The notes below the pieces were generated by a model that was given only the letters and a program-made list of their open reading frames with translations, made no database searches and was not told the origin of the DNA. From contig CAZTBW010000002.1 of NCBI GenBank assembly GCA_964612555.1, forward strand, positions 62,001 through 126,000: a DNA stretch of 64,000 bases. Direction: 5' to 3'. The DNA comes from DAOLCO01 sp964612555 (GTDB lineage: Bacteria; Bdellovibrionota_C; UBA2361; SZUA-149; DAOLCO01). Both the position numbers and the translations under genes were made by a program. This document shows positions 17,935 to 24,867 of the stretch, piece after piece (position 1 is the stretch's first letter; every line of letters begins with the position of its first letter).

Positions 17935-18363
17935 ATGAAACGCATCCTCGTTCTTCATGGACCAAACCTGAATATGCTCGGTAAAAGAGAGGTGTCTGTC
18001 TATGGAAAAAAGACTCTTGCAGATATTGAGCAAGAGCTTAGCGGTATGTTTCCCTCAGAAGAACTTGAGCTTTTATTTTTTCAATCGAATCACGAAGGCG
18101 CACTGATTGATGAGGTGCATCGCCATGTTGATGTACTGGATGGCTTAATTCTTAATCCTGGTGGTTTGACCCACACAAGTGTTTCCCTTCGAGATGCGGT
18201 GCTCTGCCTTTCTTGTCCAAAAGTGGAAGTTCATATTTCCAATATCCATGCACGGGAAGCATTTCGGCATCATTCTTATTTTAGTGATATTGTTGATTGT
18301 GTTATTGCAGGTGCCGGCACCGCAGGCTATGGACATGCGCTTCAATATCTTATGAATAGATGA
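17935..18363 (+). CDS. aroQ: type II 3-dehydroquinate dehydratase
   Basis: AroQ dehydrates 3-dehydroquinate to 3-dehydroshikimate in the shikimate pathway. The 142-residue protein has LHGPNLNMLGKRE at residues 6-18, the catalytic-Tyr block VSVYG, SNHEGALIDEVH, LNPGGLTHTSVSLRDA, and the catalytic-His block EVHISNIHAREAFR, ending GAGTAGYGHAL. All class II landmarks are present and the length is normal. It is last in its run and faces the DEAD-box helicase gene across a 335-base gap holding a large inverted repeat. The other shikimate gene here, aroF, is 17 kb away. Confidence 0.97.
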   Translation: MKRILVLHGPNLNMLGKREVSVYGKKTLADIEQELSGMFPSEELELLFFQSNHEGALIDEVHRHVDVLDGLILNPGGLTHTSVSLRDAVLCLSCPKVEVHISNIHAREAFRHHSYFSDIVDCVIAGAGTAGYGHALQYLMNR

Positions 18364-18381
18364 TATTGCTAGTTCAATCCA

Positions 18382-18535
18382 AAGGCTGTTCGGGGCGAGG
18401 TGTCTTTTATTGCTCATTCTCCTCCTCGCTAAACGCTCGTCGTGCGAGGTATCGCATTTTTTACATATATATTTAGCTAAGGAATAAAAAACGCTCCAAA
18501 TCCGCAATAAAAGACACCTCGCCCCGAACAGCCTT
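18382..18535. repeat. large perfect inverted repeat (32-base arms, 90-base loop) between aroQ and the helicase gene
   Basis: The arm at 18382-18413 begins AAGGCTGTTCGGGGCGAGG. Its exact reverse complement is at 18504-18535. The loop contains a smaller hairpin (CCTCGC pairing with GCGAGG). There is no T-run at either edge. It lies in a convergent junction and could be a bidirectional terminator, a transcript-end protector or a small non-autonomous repeat element. Confidence 0.85.
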
Positions 18536-18657
18536 ACCCCCGAGTAACCCTTGTTATAGCGAAGACTTTTTCGGTGAGTGAAAAAACTCTCAGTGACACT
18601 CCCCAATATACGGTGCTTGAGCTATTCTAAAGATGTTACCAACCCCAATCCTTTATT

Positions 18658-18683
18658 ACCCACCGATACATACATCGGTGGGT
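18658..18683 (-). terminator. stem-loop 15 bases after the helicase stop
   Basis: ACCCACCGAT at 18658-18667 pairs perfectly with ATCGGTGGGT at 18674-18683 around a six-base loop. On the minus strand it is followed by AATAAAGG rather than a T-run, so it may act as a 3'-end stabiliser or weak terminator. Confidence 0.55.
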
Positions 18684-18698
18684 GGGGATAGAAAGGGT

Positions 18699-20198
18699 TT
18701 AGGACGATTTTCTACTGTTCCTGAAGTTCCTTCTTCTGCTCCTGGAGGGATGTCCGTATTCACGTCTGCCTCTTCTTCGTGAGTCTCTTCTTCCAGGGGT
18801 GTTTGCGTCAAAAGATTCTTCCCGGACTGTTTTTGAGAAGTCTTTTTCATCAAGAAGGAGAGGAGTGTTTTGATAGAGGAGGTGAGAAAGAACGGCGGCA
18901 AGTTCCAGAGGTTCAATGTCTTTCTTTTTGGCGTATTCGCTTAGAATTTCCTCGTATGTGGTGCGGAGAGGTTCGTTTTCTTCCAGAAATTCTTTGGCTC
19001 CGTCTATTCGTGCGTATAGTTCGTTGATTCTGCACTGGTTTATTTCTTTTGTGGTTGGGAGTTTGAAATTCTCAACTTTTTGTTTTGTGTGGTACTCGAT
19101 GGTTTCAAGTGTTTTCTTTTCTCTGGGGGAGACAAATAAGATTGCAGTTCCTTTATTGCCTGCCCGACCGGTTCTTCCTATGCGGTGAATATAGGTTTCA
19201 GCGTCATAGGGGGCGTCGTAGTTAATTACATAGTTGATGCAGTCAATATCCAAACCTCGTGCGGCAACGTCTGTAGCAACAAGAATTCTTACTTTACCTC
19301 TTTTGATAAGAGATATGGTCTGCTCTCTTTGTTTTTGGGCAATGTCGCCATTTAACGCAAGTGCATCAAAGCCTCTTTCTTTTAGTCTTTCAGCAAGCTC
19401 AGTTGTCTGGTTTCTGGTTTTAACAAAGACAATGACGGATTCATAAGGAATTGATTCGAGTATTCTGTTAAGAGCATCCAGTTTGTTGATATCCTGAACA
19501 ACCCAATACAGCTGCCGTATCGTTTTTACAGTGGCTGTTTTTGATGAAATAGTGATTTCCTCAGGGTTTTTCAGATATTTATTTGCCAGTTTTCTGATTT
19601 GAGGAGGCATGGTTGCAGAAAAGAGAATGGTCTGTTTTTCTTTTGGTGTTTTTTCAAGAATCCATTCTACGTCTTCGGCAAAGCCCATTCTCAGCATTTC
19701 ATCTGCTTCATCAAGCACCACAGTGCTGATGCGGGAAATATCCAGTGTGCCCCTTCTTAGATGATCCATTAAACGCCCCGGAGTTCCGACCACTATTTGA
19801 GGATTCATCTTTAGATGTTTAAACTGGGTTTGATAACTTTGACCACCATATATGGGGATACTTGTTACTCCCTGTAAACCCTGTGAGTATTTTTTAAAAG
19901 AATCACATACTTGAATACAGAGCTCTCTGGTTGGAGCAAGTACGAGTACCTGAGGGTGTTTTGATTTTAAGTTTATTTTTGAAAGTATGGGCAAAGCAAA
20001 GGCTGCTGTTTTCCCGGTTCCCGTTTGTGCCTGTCCGATTACGTCTTTCCCTTGTAAAAGAACCGGAATGCTCTTTGCCTGAATTGGGGAAGGAGTCTGG
20101 TATCCCACCTCTTCAAGGCGCTGGAGAAGTTCTTTTGGGAGTTTGAGATCTTTAAAAGAAAAGGTTGATGAGTTTTTTTGAGCTACTGATTCAGACAT
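18699..20198 (-). CDS. DEAD-box RNA helicase
   Basis: The 499-residue product is an ATP-dependent RNA helicase of the DeaD/CshA/RhlE type. It has the Q motif (GYQTPSPIQ, about 32-40), Walker A AQTGTGKT (about 57-64), PTRELCIQV, TPGRLMDHL, DEAD (VLDEADEML), SAT, and the C-terminal VATDVAARGLDI and HRIGRTGRAG. After the core comes an extension of about 130 residues ending in an Arg-rich tail that probably binds RNA. Such enzymes remodel rRNA and mRNA, often at low temperature. GGAG before the ATG supports the start. The long upstream region with a palindrome could allow autoregulation. Confidence 0.95.
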   Translation of the reverse strand: MSESVAQKNSSTFSFKDLKLPKELLQRLEEVGYQTPSPIQAKSIPVLLQGKDVIGQAQTGTGKTAAFALPILSKINLKSKHPQVLVLAPTRELCIQVCDSFKKYSQGLQGVTSIPIYGGQSYQTQFKHLKMNPQIVVGTPGRLMDHLRRGTLDISRISTVVLDEADEMLRMGFAEDVEWILEKTPKEKQTILFSATMPPQIRKLANKYLKNPEEITISSKTATVKTIRQLYWVVQDINKLDALNRILESIPYESVIVFVKTRNQTTELAERLKERGFDALALNGDIAQKQREQTISLIKRGKVRILVATDVAARGLDIDCINYVINYDAPYDAETYIHRIGRTGRAGNKGTAILFVSPREKKTLETIEYHTKQKVENFKLPTTKEINQCRINELYARIDGAKEFLEENEPLRTTYEEILSEYAKKKDIEPLELAAVLSHLLYQNTPLLLDEKDFSKTVREESFDANTPGRRDSRRRGRREYGHPSRSRRRNFRNSRKSS

Positions 20199-20571
20199 AG
20201 GGGTTCTCCGCTCTATAAAGAAATACCGAGACCTTCGGAAGTCTTCATAGTTCCAATTTATTTTACACAGTTATTAGGGTAGCGCTATCAAGGCGCCACT
20301 AACACGTTTAAACGTGTTACTAGACCCCTCTCTTGTAAAATAAACTCGAACACTAGTACCTATTGTTCGGGATAAGCTTTTCAGCTCTTATAGACGATCT
20401 GCTTCCACCCACAGGGAGGAAGGTCTCTATCAAAATAGAAGAAAGAAATCTAAAATTCCGCCCTCTTTTATATGGAAAATGAAAAGAAAGCAAGTCCTCC
20501 TTTGTTCCATGGGTTTTTATTATGGTAGTTTTATGAGAGGTTTAAGCTAAATAAAGTGAATTAGGGGGATT
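20199..20571. promoter_or_regulatory. 373-base divergent intergenic region with a perfect 20-base palindrome
   Basis: This region separates the helicase (-) and redoxin (+) genes. A perfect 20-base palindrome, TAACACG-TTTAAA-CGTGTTA, lies at 20300-20319, and a short hairpin (CGAACA with TGTTCG) follows about 30 bases later. The palindrome is symmetrical enough to be an operator for a dimeric regulator or a hairpin in the helicase leader. No gene is visible. Confidence 0.5.
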
Positions 20572-21225
20572 ATGAGAGCTCAGTTTTACTGTTTTTATGT
20601 GGTGTTGTCTTTTTTAGTGTTTTCAACCATTGCCTGTAGTGAGCCGTCATCAAGTTCACACTCAGGTACTGACACTAAAGTATCAGATGTGTCTTTAGTG
20701 GAAAGTGGCGCCCCGTTTAATTTAACAAATGACTCAGGTGACGCAGTTTTATTCACAATTCCCAAGGATGGTCTTGTAGTTCTGGAATGGTTTAATCAGG
20801 GATGTCCTTTTGTTCAGAAGCTCTATAAAAATGGTTTTATGCAGAAGTTACAAAGCTCATATCGTGCTCAGGGAGTTCAGTGGTTTTTGATAAATTCTAC
20901 AAATCCTTCTCATGGAGATTTTCTTTCTCCTGAAAAAAGAGCCAAACTGATTTCTGAATGGACTCTTGATAAGGATAGTTTTCTTTTTGATGAGGCAGGA
21001 GTGCTTGGTGCTCATCTTGGAGCAAAAACTACCCCTCATATTTTTATATTTAAAGATGGAGAGTTGATTTACAATGGTGCTGCCGATGATGCTCCTGATA
21101 CTGATTCCGATCCAGCTCTGGCTAAAAACTTTATCAAAGAAACTCTCGATCATGCAGCTCAGGAGTCTTCAGTTTCTTTGGTAAAGAACCGACCGTATGG
21201 GTGTAGTATAAAATATGCAAAATAG
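20572..21225 (+). CDS. thioredoxin-fold (redoxin-like) lipoprotein
   Basis: The 217-residue product has a signal peptide with lipobox STIAC (Cys at about residue 22), a Ser/Thr-rich linker and an AhpC/TSA-type thioredoxin fold. The active-site region is VLEWFNQGCPFVQKLY, with one Cys before Pro-Phe instead of a CxxC. Other landmarks are WFLINSTNP and the cis-Pro motif GAKTTPHIFIFKDGELIYNGA. This single-Cys form resembles peroxiredoxin-like proteins rather than disulphide oxidoreductases. A second cysteine near the C-terminus (YGCSI) could act as resolving Cys. GGGGG before the ATG supports the start. It is predicted in the periplasm. Confidence 0.82.
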   Translation: MRAQFYCFYVVLSFLVFSTIACSEPSSSSHSGTDTKVSDVSLVESGAPFNLTNDSGDAVLFTIPKDGLVVLEWFNQGCPFVQKLYKNGFMQKLQSSYRAQGVQWFLINSTNPSHGDFLSPEKRAKLISEWTLDKDSFLFDEAGVLGAHLGAKTTPHIFIFKDGELIYNGAADDAPDTDSDPALAKNFIKETLDHAAQESSVSLVKNRPYGCSIKYAK

Positions 21226-21259
21226 ATTTTGTGAATTTTTTATTAAGGGCTAATTACGA

Positions 21260-21691
21260 GTGTCTTTTGCGCTTGATTCATACCGTATTCTTCTTGTTGA
21301 AGACAGCTTGAGTACCAGGAAACTGGTTAAGAAGTTTTGTCATCAGGAGGGTTTGAATAATATTGTTGAAGCTTCAAATGGTCGTGAAGCGATTAATGTA
21401 CTAAAAAACCCTCCCAGGCTTACAAACAGCAGTGATAGCCTTTTAGCCAGAAAGTTCAGTCTTATTATCAGTGACTGGTACATGCCTGAAATGAATGGAC
21501 TGGAGCTTCTCCGATATGTTCGCCACGAATCAAAACAAAAAAACATCCCTTTCATCTTTCTCACCTCTCAAAAAGAACGGGAATATTTCGAAGAAGCAAT
21601 CAAAGAAGGAGTAACCGACTACATAGTAAAACCCTTCACTCGCCAGGATTTTCAAGACAAGCTGAGAAGTGTGATTCCGATTGATATTTAG
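21260..21691 (+). CDS. CheY-like single-domain response regulator
   Basis: The 143-residue protein is a stand-alone receiver domain. The acidic pair is E14-D15, the phospho-acceptor Asp is D72 (IISDWYMPEMNG), with T102 and K124 (IVKPFT). Residues 51-64 form a polar insertion between helix 2 and strand 3. There is no output domain, so it probably signals by protein contact, as in chemotaxis or pilus control. No histidine kinase is nearby. The GTG start follows a weak ribosome site. It lies 34 bases after the redoxin lipoprotein gene and ends just before the decayed toxin stub. Confidence 0.93.
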   Translation: MSFALDSYRILLVEDSLSTRKLVKKFCHQEGLNNIVEASNGREAINVLKNPPRLTNSSDSLLARKFSLIISDWYMPEMNGLELLRYVRHESKQKNIPFIFLTSQKEREYFEEAIKEGVTDYIVKPFTRQDFQDKLRSVIPIDI

Positions 21692-21750
21692 GAGTTACTT
21701 CTGTGCGCCGTTCAAGAGAAGAAGAGGTAGCATTATATGAAAAAAATTAA
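21685..21750 (+). pseudogene. remnant of a BrnT-family toxin (C-terminal tail only)
   Basis: A 21-codon open stretch directly after the receiver gene reads VRRSREEEVALYEKN at its end (21703-21747, stop at 21748-21750). This matches the typical BrnT C-terminus (IRIISxRR-type followed by an acidic E-x-x-x-YE tail). It overlaps the antitoxin ATG by 14 bases, the spacing expected of an intact toxin-antitoxin operon. The rest of the toxin (about 70 residues) is missing. The call rests on a short match plus the correct position and overlap. Confidence 0.55.
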
Positions 21751-21979
21751 AGCAAAAAATTTTGATTCCGCTTTTGATCGAGATGAAGATATAAGCAAGT
21801 ATCTCGATTTATCCGGAACAAAAAGGCTTAATACTGACTTAAAAAGAGTAAACATTGATTTCCCTGTCTGGGTCATTGAAAGTCTTGATGAAGAAGCAAA
21901 GCGACTTGGTGTGACCAGACAATCACTTGTCAAAATGTGGATTGCTGAAAAATTTACAAAGACTGCTACAGTAAAATAA
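21737..21979 (+). CDS. CopG/ribbon-helix-helix antitoxin of the BrnT-partner type, orphan
   Basis: The 80-residue protein has a flexible acidic N-terminus and a C-terminal ribbon-helix-helix domain. KRVNIDFPVWVIESLDEEA then RLGVTRQSLVKMWIAEKF is the signature of CopG-type antitoxins encoded just after BrnT ribonuclease toxins. Such antitoxins bind the toxin and repress their own promoter. Here the toxin is reduced to a tail stub, so the protein may be a leftover, an anti-toxin against a copy elsewhere, or a repurposed DNA-binding protein. The ATG sits inside the toxin tail frame. Confidence 0.85.
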   Translation: MKKIKAKNFDSAFDRDEDISKYLDLSGTKRLNTDLKRVNIDFPVWVIESLDEEAKRLGVTRQSLVKMWIAEKFTKTATVK

Positions 21980-22425
21980 AGAAACTACCACAACTTTCTG
22001 AATTTCTTTTTGTGTACACCAGTATCTGCAAATATTAAATCTTTTTAACTACATATGCAGTTTACAATGCCTCAGGTTGAAAAATGAGCAAAAAAGTACT
22101 AGTTTAGCTGGCAGGTTGTTATAAGTGCAGAAATCTTCAATCGTTCTTTTTAAATTATAACATCAGTAGAAGCATTAAAAACGCATCTTCTTTGAAGTGG
22201 GAGTTTATATTCTTGCTCTCAGAGAAGGTGCGATTTGAGTCTTTATTGGTTTTTAGAGTTTTTCAAACTTCCTTTTTCGGCATTGGTATTACTCAGGATG
22301 AGTAGTCTTAACGGCTTTTTTAAAGTCATCAGGACTGCTCATCTGGTTTGAGTAGTATCAAAAGTTCGGCTCCACTTTTGAATTGTTAATTGGAGTTAGT
22401 CTTTCTCTATTCTGAAAGGAATAAA
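21980..22425 (+). promoter_or_regulatory. 446-base leader region with two stem-loops before the 22426 gene
   Basis: No gene was seen. A 13-pair stem (two G-U) forms between GATGAGTAGTCTT at about 22297-22309 and AGGACTGCTCATC at about 22331-22343. A second perfect 8-pair hairpin (TCAAAAGT with ACTTTTGA) lies at 22358-22381, ending 44 bases before the ATG. Neither has a T-run, so attenuation is only a possibility. Confidence 0.4.
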
Positions 22426-23037
22426 ATGAAAACTTACACTTTTTGTAATGGGGTTATTACCCCAGGGATTGAATTAATGGAGTTCTCCTGTCTTGGTCGG
22501 GTAATCTTTTTGGGAGGAGATGGGGGAAAACATTCTCATCGTGTGATGGTTCATTTAGACGCTGGAAATCCTCCTTCTAAGTACACTAAGTTCGGGTGCG
22601 AGGGGGGCGATCAAATCATGCGCGTTATGGAAGCAAACCCTCTTAAAATGACAGTGCACTTTGCTTATGATCGTGCTCAGGAAGATATTTGGCTTCTTAC
22701 CGAGCCAGATCATAAAGATAAGACTAAGATATTGCTCCGTATCCAAACCCAGGGGTGTTCTACAAGTACACTGAAAGGTGGCATGATTACCAGAGTAAGG
22801 AAGCTACATGGTGAACCAACGGAACTCATCAGTGGTTGGGATGCCAAAGAAGAAGGGGAGGAGAAGCATGACTCTCTCTTTATTATGTCGCCAGGTGATT
22901 CCGTGGCAATTGAAACAGACAAAGGAAGTATCCTTCTTGTTTTGTTGTATGACAAGAAAAAGGGCATCAAGACGATGCCCCTGGGAGAGTACCTTGCTAG
23001 AGGTAAGGTAGTTTCTAAATATGTACATAAAATCTAA
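22426..23037 (+). CDS. protein of unknown function
   Basis: The 203-residue product was not recognised. It has no signal or membrane segment and a beta-rich look with repeated short strands (VIFLGGDGGKHSHRVMVHL, ILLRIQTQG, SVAIETDKGSILLVLLYDKKKG). AAAGGA before the ATG at 22426 decides this start over an upstream TTG at 22390. It stands alone with its own structured leader and its own terminator. A cupin-like or Ig-like fold is conceivable but not supported by a clear motif. Confidence 0.7.
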   Translation: MKTYTFCNGVITPGIELMEFSCLGRVIFLGGDGGKHSHRVMVHLDAGNPPSKYTKFGCEGGDQIMRVMEANPLKMTVHFAYDRAQEDIWLLTEPDHKDKTKILLRIQTQGCSTSTLKGGMITRVRKLHGEPTELISGWDAKEEGEEKHDSLFIMSPGDSVAIETDKGSILLVLLYDKKKGIKTMPLGEYLARGKVVSKYVHKI

Positions 23038-23067
23038 CGCGAGTTAACCTCAGGTAGACCTAATTAA

Positions 23068-23105
23068 AAACTGGGCGAGGGACGTTTTTCCTTCACCCAG
23101 TTTTT
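23068..23105. terminator. bidirectional terminator between convergent genes
   Basis: AAACTGGG-CGAGGG at 23068-23081 pairs with CCTTC-ACCCAGTTT at 23090-23103. T-runs follow on both strands (TTTTT at 23101-23105, and an A-run at the left edge). Confidence 0.75.
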
Positions 23106-23141
23106 AAATTTTCTTTTTAAGGTTCAAAGACTCATCGCACT

Positions 23142-23591
23142 CTATATTTTCCTGAGCATAGCAACGTCTCGTAAGTCTTTCTCTCTACCTGATGCAGTTT
23201 TATTTTTGATTAATAATTCTTTGCTTATGTAAAATACAGGGATGTTCCCAAAGTATCCCTCAACTTTTGTATTCCAGGCGTCTTCAAAATCAACTCCGTC
23301 AATAGTGGTAAGTATGTCTATCCGCATCGGTTTTCTACCTAGCATTAAAACTTTGTTTTTTTGGAGGAGTGCTTTGTCGGGGAGAGGAAGCGTTTCCTCA
23401 AAACCAAACTCGCTTAATACTTGTCGAAGAGAAGTTTCAGAATGTTTGTCTATAGGGACGAAAAAATCATAATCTCCAGTAGGTCTGGCGTCTGCATAGA
23501 AGTTATATGCCCACCCGCCAACCATCAGATATCGGCATGTCTTTGAGTTTAACAACTCGATAAACTCTTTCAAGTCTTGGGGAATTTTCAT
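23142..23591 (-). CDS. MNT/AbiEii-like nucleotidyltransferase-fold protein
   Basis: The 149-residue product is a minimal nucleotidyltransferase domain. YLMVGGWAYNFYADARPTGDYDFFV gives the Gly-Gly helix turn and the D-x-D metal pair, RIDILTTIDGVDF supplies the third acidic position, and KTASGREKDLRDVAMLRKI is the usual C-terminal K-x-x-x-R-x-K-D block. Relatives transfer nucleotides to proteins or RNA and are often the toxin of two-gene systems. Its first 89 bases overlap, in another frame, the end of the 82-aa/70-aa gene before it, which is a large overlap for two real genes. It is last in the pair. Confidence 0.8.
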   Translation of the reverse strand: MKIPQDLKEFIELLNSKTCRYLMVGGWAYNFYADARPTGDYDFFVPIDKHSETSLRQVLSEFGFEETLPLPDKALLQKNKVLMLGRKPMRIDILTTIDGVDFEDAWNTKVEGYFGNIPVFYISKELLIKNKTASGREKDLRDVAMLRKI

Positions 23592-23715
23592 AATAAGTGC
23601 TCATCAATTCTAATGCACGCTGAATCCTTTCTGACCCTGATAATGTACGAACTTCATTAAGATCGTGTTCATCAGCTTCCTGATGAGAATCAAAGATTCT
23701 AATTTCTTTTTTCAT
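23503..23715 (-). CDS. small partner protein upstream of the nucleotidyltransferase gene
   Basis: The 70-residue form starts at an ATG at 23715 (KKEIRIFDSHQEADEHD). The frame is open 12 codons further up to 23751, but that part would lie across the promoter. The pattern [I/V]-x-[I/F]-F-x-S-x-x-E-A-D-E is what small proteins encoded just before MNT-like nucleotidyltransferases often show, as I recall it. The C-terminal part, RLERVYRVVKLKDMP, overlaps the nucleotidyltransferase frame. It could be the antitoxin or a regulatory partner. Function unknown. Confidence 0.6.
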   Translation of the reverse strand: MKKEIRIFDSHQEADEHDLNEVRTLSGSERIQRALELMSTYYENSPRLERVYRVVKLKDMPISDGWRVGI

Positions 23716-23722
23716 ATAAATT

Positions 23723-23751
23723 AGTATACCACAACTACCGAATTTTCTCAA
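23723..23751 (-). promoter_or_regulatory. strong promoter for the small-protein/nucleotidyltransferase pair, giving a near-leaderless mRNA
   Basis: On the minus strand TTGAGA (23751-23746) is followed by a 17-base spacer and TATACT (23728-23723). The ATG starts seven bases after the -10 box, so transcription should begin at or within about three bases of the start codon. The -35 box directly follows the stop codon of the 369-aa gene. Confidence 0.65.
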
Positions 23752-24861
23752 CTACATGCATTCCAGATTTGCAAGCGCGATTTCTTTTGTTTTGCCTTCT
23801 TCAAGGGATATGTGTGCAACTCGTGCGACTACGCCCGATTCCAGTTTGCCGGGGTTTTTGGGTAGATCGGTAATGACTCCCGTTTTTCCAAAATGAATGC
23901 CCCGAACAATACGAACGTGATCACCAATTGAAGGAGCGGAAGCGCTTTCTTCTTTTAGTAAGGGAAGGCTGAGGTCAGGTTCATGGAAGATGACCTCAGG
24001 TCGTATTGCTCCTGCTCTGATTTGAGTTTTTCCACTCACGGAAGCTTTTTTCTTGTTGTTCAATTCAAGCAAACGAGAGGCTTTTTTAGATATGGGTAAT
24101 AGCCCAAAACCTTCAGTAATTATAATGGAAGGAAAACATTTTTCAGGGTGCGTTTTTATTGCGGGTTCAATGATTTCTTTTATAAATGAACTTTTTAATG
24201 AACCGGTTACAATACAGGATGCATTCCACTTGCATGCAAGATGAAATGCCTCTTCACTGATACTCATGCCACCACCAAGGATGCCACCGTTTACCTTCTC
24301 CTCTGTTACTTCTTTAAGATGATCTTCAGTGATGATTTCATTATCCGAAACAGGAAGCTTATATACGACGCCCGTCCGTTCTCCCCCTAATCCAAATACA
24401 CCCTGAAGTATTCCGACGTGAGACTGGATAAGTACCTGACGATCACTGCTTGTTGAAATTACAGTTCCGGGGATATACGCAGGTACTTCCAGTAATTCCG
24501 GAGCCGATCTGATAGCGATGTGAGCAGTTTCTTTAATAATAAATTCAATAGTACCATCTACCGGTGACATGACACTTTCTTCAAAATATCCAAAGAGTCC
24601 CTTCTTTTTAAACAGGATATACCCTTTTTTTACCGCATCTCCTACTGTAACCTGAATACCTTTCTGTGCCTCCTCTTGAGAAATCCCAAGGCGCTCCATG
24701 ATGCGGATAATTGTTAAGTCACCCTTTAGCTCCGTAGAAAGAACCACCTGATCTGCACGTACCAGTTCGCCATTTTGTACATGAGTCATTCCCTTAACAG
24801 GAAGAGTTCTTTCCCTGATTATTTCTACATATCCGTGTGAAAGTAATTTCGGAGTGTACAT
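23752..24861 (-). CDS. GlmL-associated protein with a lipoyl-like segment and a C-terminal KOW-like segment
   Basis: The 369-residue product closes the GlmL-type operon. Residues about 90-145 (VTVGDAVKKGYILFKKKG, then VMSPVDGTIEFI) look like a lipoyl/biotinyl hammerhead half, without the modifiable Lys motif. A central Gly-rich segment (VNGGILGGGMSISEEAF) and a block with CIVTGSLKSSFIKEII follow. Near the C-terminus (about 315-340) IGDHVRIVRGIHFGKTGVITDLP resembles a KOW beta-barrel. No signal or membrane segment was seen. It starts six bases after the GlmL-like gene, so the two are surely co-expressed. I do not recognise the family. Confidence 0.75.
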   Translation of the reverse strand: MYTPKLLSHGYVEIIRERTLPVKGMTHVQNGELVRADQVVLSTELKGDLTIIRIMERLGISQEEAQKGIQVTVGDAVKKGYILFKKKGLFGYFEESVMSPVDGTIEFIIKETAHIAIRSAPELLEVPAYIPGTVISTSSDRQVLIQSHVGILQGVFGLGGERTGVVYKLPVSDNEIITEDHLKEVTEEKVNGGILGGGMSISEEAFHLACKWNASCIVTGSLKSSFIKEIIEPAIKTHPEKCFPSIIITEGFGLLPISKKASRLLELNNKKKASVSGKTQIRAGAIRPEVIFHEPDLSLPLLKEESASAPSIGDHVRIVRGIHFGKTGVITDLPKNPGKLESGVVARVAHISLEEGKTKEIALANLECM

Positions 24862-24867
24862 TTAAAT

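Noticed and set aside
18382..18535. Reading the large inverted repeat as an integron attC site or CRISPR
   Set aside because: There is only one copy, with perfect arms, no core sites of an attC and no regular spacers.
18145..18606. 153-codon minus-strand frame across aroQ and the inverted repeat
   Set aside because: Half is antisense to aroQ and half translates the inverted repeat; not a gene.
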